From Mytilisepta virgata (lineage: Eukaryota; Mollusca; Bivalvia; Mytilida; Mytilidae), in the NCBI GenBank assembly GCA_028015205.1, contig JAPWFG010000025.1:2418001-2482000 (forward strand): a stretch of DNA of 64,000 bases. The letters are read 5' to 3'. A program made the position numbers and the translations under genes. Shown here one piece after another: positions 39,301 through 45,300 of the stretch. Each line of letters begins with the position of its first letter. Positions within the stretch are counted from its first letter, which is position 1. The notes under the pieces are model-generated. The model did not search any database, had not been told where the DNA came from, and saw only the letters and a program-made list of their open reading frames with translations.

Positions 39301-42300
39301 CTGCGGTACATGTATCATGAATTGACAAATACTGAACAAATATCTATAAACGAGGAACAGCATTTGATCAATGAGAGAGTAACACAGATTTTATTAAATG
39401 GTGACGATCCACAACTATTATTAGACTATCGGTCACTGAATGGAAAAAATGTTGACACAAAATTTAATATCTTTTTTGAAGAGCTTAACAAATACTTTGA
39501 TGAACAATTAATGGCTGTCCATGAACGTAGACATGGGGATGAACTATTTTTACCCTTAGCAATATCAGTGGAGGACTTGAAAAACGAAATTAAGAAAAGA
39601 CTACCGGATGATGAAAACATACCAATCCCAAGTTCAGAATTAATTCGCCTCCAGTTCATGCCAACAAATCCGTTACACAGAACATCGCTTAAATACACAG
39701 GCCGTTTTAATGTAAAATACAAAGTACAAACTCGGCAAGCCAGAATAAATCATCCAGATGCTAGATATGTGGCATGTTTATTCCGATACCTCAAAGAATT
39801 TTGTGTCAAATATAGAATGGATACGTATTTTGTCTGTCTTGATGACAAAGCAATAGTTCCAGTAGGGGAACCAGGAGTGCCAGTTTCAACTGGAGTAAGG
39901 GCCCATAATAGAGCTTTAGCTCCAGCAAGTGGTCAGCAGTTGACAGCATTAGACCATGACTTTCATGTAGGAGGCCTTGTACCTTCAGTCACATTAGTGA
40001 CCAATATTCCAACTGATGCTAATGATAGCTTTTATGATGGCGAGGTGTTTGTAACAACAAAGGACAAAGTATTTCAACCGTCTTCGCCTTTTCGTCATTC
40101 CACAGAACTAACCAGAATTCTTCAAGATCACTATGCAATCAATGAAGGAGATTTGGCAGTACCCATCTTATGTATAATGACCGATGGAGGCCCTGACCAT
40201 AGAGTGACGTATGAAACGGTTAAAGCATCTTTGGTGCATGTTTTTATGAACTTAGATCTAGACTTTCTCATTGCTGTAAGGACTGCACCAAATCACAGTT
40301 GGGCAAATCCAGCAGAAAGGGTGATGTCCCTTCTTAATCTAGCTTTACAACATTGCGCGTTGGATCGTAGTGAAATGCCTGAAAAATTTGAAAAAATGGT
40401 AAAGAATAAAAGTAGCCTGAATGCCATCAGAAATACTGCAACAATTCGTGCAGGTCTGAAAGATGCTTATGAATCCAGTATCAAGCCTGTTATTGATCTG
40501 GTAAATGGAAGATTCGAGAGAATGAAATTTAAAGGAAAATCACTCAGAGTGTATGAAGGTCTTCCAACGGAAGTTATAGATAAAAGTGTAGAATTTCTGG
40601 CAGAATCAATTGGTGCATGTAATGATAGGCTTAATCAGAATGCATCCAGTAAAGATCTAAGAGAATGCAAAGAGCTGCAGGTAATTTTATTAGGAAAAAG
40701 AAAAAATCTTTAATCTCTTCACTTCATATTAAGAAATGAAAATCTTTGGTGGGGAAAATGGGGGGGGGGGAATAATGGGACATTTTTGAAACATTGAAAA
40801 AAAAAACCGACAAATGGAGTCTGGTTAACAAGTAGGAAACTTTAAATAAACAAAAACTAGGAACATTGACAATTCAATATAAAGCAACAAATAAAAAAGA
40901 ATATTAAAATCAAGAAAATCATCATGAGCAAAAGGGACAATTACTGTATGTATTTGGGCACTTTGACGTGAGTGCATTTTAACTTGTATTGATATATAGA
41001 AACTCGTTTCTCTCCCCATTAACCAAAAATCCCTTCGACAAAAATATACGCAGCAGGCTTAATTCATTTTTATTAGCCCTTTATAGGGTGATCAAGTAAG
41101 TGTTGCATTATATATTCAGTTTTTTGTGTTGCAGTGTAAAATCAAGCTCTCAGATACATTTGTACATGTATATAATATCCAAATGTTTTTATTTCATGTC
41201 AATAAGGGCATTGCCAATTGAAACCACATCTCAAAATTTATCTTGAATTGAAGAAAACAGCAGTAAAAATTAAAGGAACTCAAGTATAAAACAAAAAATA
41301 TAACACCCAACAACCATACACAACAAAATATTGTATATATATATAGTATTACACATTTAGAATTTATATGTATGGATTTGGTACTGGCAATGACACTAGC
41401 AATTGCTACAGAATTTACTTGGTTTATTTGTATTCAAACATCCTGTTTCCTATATCCAGTTTCCATGTAGTAACATACAAAAATATGTGATTATACATGT
41501 GTATAAATTATTGACCTGGATAACCACCTTACAAAACAAGACATTCACTTTATAGATGGATGGAGGATTAGTGTTTTATGCCAAGTCAGTTATGATGTCT
41601 GTGAGATGATCCCTGATCTTTATTAATAGAAAAAAGTCTATAAGTGTACTGTAAACTAAATATGTTTATATCATTTCAGGAGTTCATTTCAAGGCATTGT
41701 AGAAGCAGCCATTACATATTTCAAATTAAAAAGTGTATGGGAGAGGAGCCATGCTCATACTGTGTTAAGAATCCACCAAACTTGGAAGACGAAGTTATTG
41801 AGGGGTTGAATTTCTTGCCATGCCCAGTTCCAGCTGATGAAAACCAACAGTATAAAAAATTTGAAGAGGTTTGTACTTTTTACTGAAAATTTTATTTGAA
41901 GAGTTGTTTCTATTTCACATTGCAATGAAAAGCTGCATTTTTGGCTGTCAAATCAACTATTGAGGGCTCCAACTCTTCAAATACTATTCTGTTATGCCAC
42001 AGTATATGTAAATAGTCTTGGACTAGAAATATGCAAAAGTACTTTATTGCTATTTGTGACAGTAAGAAAACAACCATATTTTAACATAAACTTGTCTCGT
42101 ACGGGACATATGGTATACAAATGTAGTACTATATTTCTGTCCATCCATTTTCACTATGTTACATACTGCAAAATGTAACTTGAGAACCCTTGAACCAATT
42201 CACTTCAAACTTAGTTATTGTGTATGATAGTCTCATAAATCTCTATTTTTTTTTACAGATTTTTCAGATTTTCCTTTCAAGGGTTATGGGACTTTATTGA

Positions 42301-45300
42301 AAGCCATGCAAGTTTACAATAGGTGTATTAAGAAGTTGGGAGCATTTGGTACAACCAATTTTTTTTCAGATGTTATTTAAAATCTGATATGATTATGATT
42401 ATTTAACTTAATATTTTGTTATTCTATTACATTGAATTACCGTCTTATGTTTTTCAGTTGTACGGACAAGCCTTTGATGATTCTCACAGACCATCAGCTT
42501 CTGCAGTCACTGAATATGAAGCTGAAGCTGTTGAAGCAGACAAAAGAAACAAAGACCTGTTGAAGGCGGGAAAGGCCAGGGATGCAATTTTATGCTCAGA
42601 ATGCAACAAGCCTAGAGTTATCTATAGCAGCAATAGATTAAATGATGAACAGGTATAACAGAAAACAAATAATGAGAAATATAATTCAAAAAATTGTGAA
42701 TCAATAACATGGCAATAAAAGTAAAAGGACAAACATAACAGCATAATGATATAAGATGACTCATAGATATAAAAAAATGGAGATCTGGTATGATTGTCAA
42801 TGAGACAGCCATCCATCAAATAGTTAAGATTAAATAATTAAACTTCTACAGGTCACCATAGAGACTGTTCTACTCACCCATCTGTGTACTGCATAAAACA
42901 TGACACCCAAACCAGTGCAAATAATATGAATAGTTCTTTAGTTCAGTTTCCTATAACTTCATAATCATTATCAAATAAATGTTAAATTGAAATTTATATA
43001 GTAATATTTATTATTTCATTCTTCTATTTTAGGATGCAGTTTTAAGACGACTAAAAGAAGAGTCCTCATATATCTGTGGTGATGCCATGCCAGAGGAATG
43101 TGGTATGATAACAAGAGAAAGTCTTCATTGTTCAAGTGAAATAGAGACAACATACTATGGTTCCACCGTGAAAGCCTTTCTACCACCTTGTTGTGTTTAT
43201 TGTGGAAGTTTTGAAAACTTGATGGAGTCGTCTGATGATTACATATCAGAATTATTACGACAGTACTCAGTTGTAAGGCCATTATGTGTTCAATGTAGAC
43301 AAAACGGGTTAGAAGCAAAATTATGGGGGAAAAAGTTTTTGAAAAAGTCTACGAAATAACTCTGTAATCTTGTATTTGTTACAGTTTGATGAAGCCAAAT
43401 GTGTATTACATATACAAGTGAAATATGTTTAAATTGAACCAACTGTGTGAAAACATGCCTTGAAGTTCTTATGCATCAAAATTTATACATTCTAACCATG
43501 TTAAAAATTAGCATATCTCTTTAAGAACAAAATAAAATCTTCTGGCCCAAAGGACTTTTGGTTTGACAGGTTTTGATGTAATATGTTTTTGACACCATTG
43601 ATGTTAAAAAGACTATTATTTTTATGATCTTTAGGTGGTTAATTGGTGTCAGAGTAACTGATTGTGGTTTCCTTACTGACAAGCTAACTTTAATCATATT
43701 AAATTTTTCATATGTTAAGAAATAGGAATTTCTTATTTTGTCTCCTTTCAAAGCTTGTAGAATACATTTTGTTTAATCAAATAATTGTCCAATTTAGCTT
43801 CATAATTGATTGTATTTTTATATTGAAATATATCTTGAGTTTCCAGATGGAGTATGCTAAATCTTGGTTTCAGTTTTTATATTTTTAAAGTAGTTGGAAG
43901 TTTAATATTTTTAAAATTGTTTTTCTTTTTTTATTTCTTTTTTGGTTGGAAACTACCACTAAATGCATATCAACTTTGTATTTTTCATAATAAGTATAAA
44001 CAAAATTATTTTAAATTCTGCAGTTTTAGAGAGTTTAATTTGACTATCCAAATATTACATTTTACTTTATTAAATAATTCTATATAAAATTTAAAAAGAA
44101 AAGCATTGAAAAAAGTATACTGAAAGTCATGAATATTTTTCAATGTTATGCCTAGTTTACCAAAAAAAACCCAAAGTATTAATGACATTAACAGGTATTC
44201 AGTCTCATCCAGGTGTACATCTTTTGATATTTATTATTGATATATACATGTGTATTGTTTACAAACAAATGTTTTATGCATTTTTTTTGTATTTTTATGA
44301 TACAAGAGTATCTGTGATAGTTTATAGAGGTTTATCTCATGTTGTTTTATTATTATACCCCCACTAAGAGGAGTAGAGGGTTTTGGTGCTAATATTCCAA
44401 GGAGGAAACAATCTGTTACTTTTTTTACATTTGTTTTATTTATTTTAATTAAAATAAAAAATATTTACTTGTAAAATCTTTGTTTTATGCCATATATAGC
44501 AATAGTGCTTCTGGTAAATCTGCAAACTAACTGCATGCAAGGGGAATACCATTACATCATACTACAAATGTTTATATAAATACAAGCATATACAAGTGCC
44601 AAAATGAAGTAAGCATCTCCTGTCAGTTGAAAAAATATTGAGTCAATACAGTAAAGCCTGATTTCTAGTAGCATTTTATAAAGTAGAGGAAATTACTGCA
44701 TGAACTTTTATTATGACCTGATGACACAAATGCACAAAAATTATTATCGCTCGCTCAATTTTTCATCTTTGGTGAAATTTAATTTTTTATAAATTTGAAG
44801 AAAAAAATCGCTCGCTTGGTGAAAAAAGCTTCGCTTCCAAAAAACTGATTTTTGAAAAAAAAAAAAAAAAAAAAAAAATTTCGCTCGCTCGCTACATTTT
44901 TTTTCATATAGTTGTCCGAAGAACTAGGAATTAATTTGGAGTGGCCTTAGGACTAGCTGTAAAATTCATGTCACGACGAACTTTAATGTGGAAATATCAA
45001 AGTTTGATATACAACAAATTGCCGTTGTAACAGGGGCACCGAACAATGTTCCGTTTTTGAATATGTTTAACCAAGTTTTATTGTATTGTATTATCGTGTA
45101 AATATTTTGTGTTCTACAGGAATTCTTTTTACCACAATAAGTGCTATCATCGGGTCTTTTGCCAGTGCTGTGATTTTCTTACATATGATACAGATTATAG
45201 GCGGGAGACGGTTTATTGAAGAAAATGGACGATTTTTGGTAAAATGTTTCAAATTTTACAAAACGCCAGTCCTTTACCTCTAAAGTACACATTTAGTGTA

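Larger units (their letters stand above)
37810..44946 (+). mobile_element. Large DDE DNA transposon, superfamily not assigned (7,137 bp)
   Basis: The ends are inverted repeats GGCCACTCCAAATCAATATC... (37,810) and, inverted, GGCCACTCCAAATTAATTCC... (ending 44,946), matching at 28 of 32 positions. Both are flanked by TTA (37,807-37,809 and 44,947-44,949), a 3-bp target duplication. Subterminal zones are unlike the rest: CCGCG/CCGCC-rich on the left (37,850-37,925) and repeated CGCTCGCT on the right (44,747-44,894). It encloses a four-exon transposase-like gene. A 3-bp TTA/TAA target is known for PIF/Harbinger, but the protein is far longer and lacks that family's recognisable layout. Confidence 0.9.
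37269..45119 (+). other. Intron 15 of the LRR gene, carrying a nested transposon
   Basis: 7.85 kb, of which 7.14 kb is the DDE transposon at 37,810-44,946. Without it this intron would be about 0.7 kb. Confidence 0.7.

Noticed and set aside
40681..40713. The last ten codons of the continuous frame after 40,680 as the true C-terminus of the transposase
   Set aside because: A donor (CTGCAG|GTAATT) sits at 40,681 and three downstream in-phase exons with Cys motifs complete a longer protein; the extra codons are read-through into the intron.
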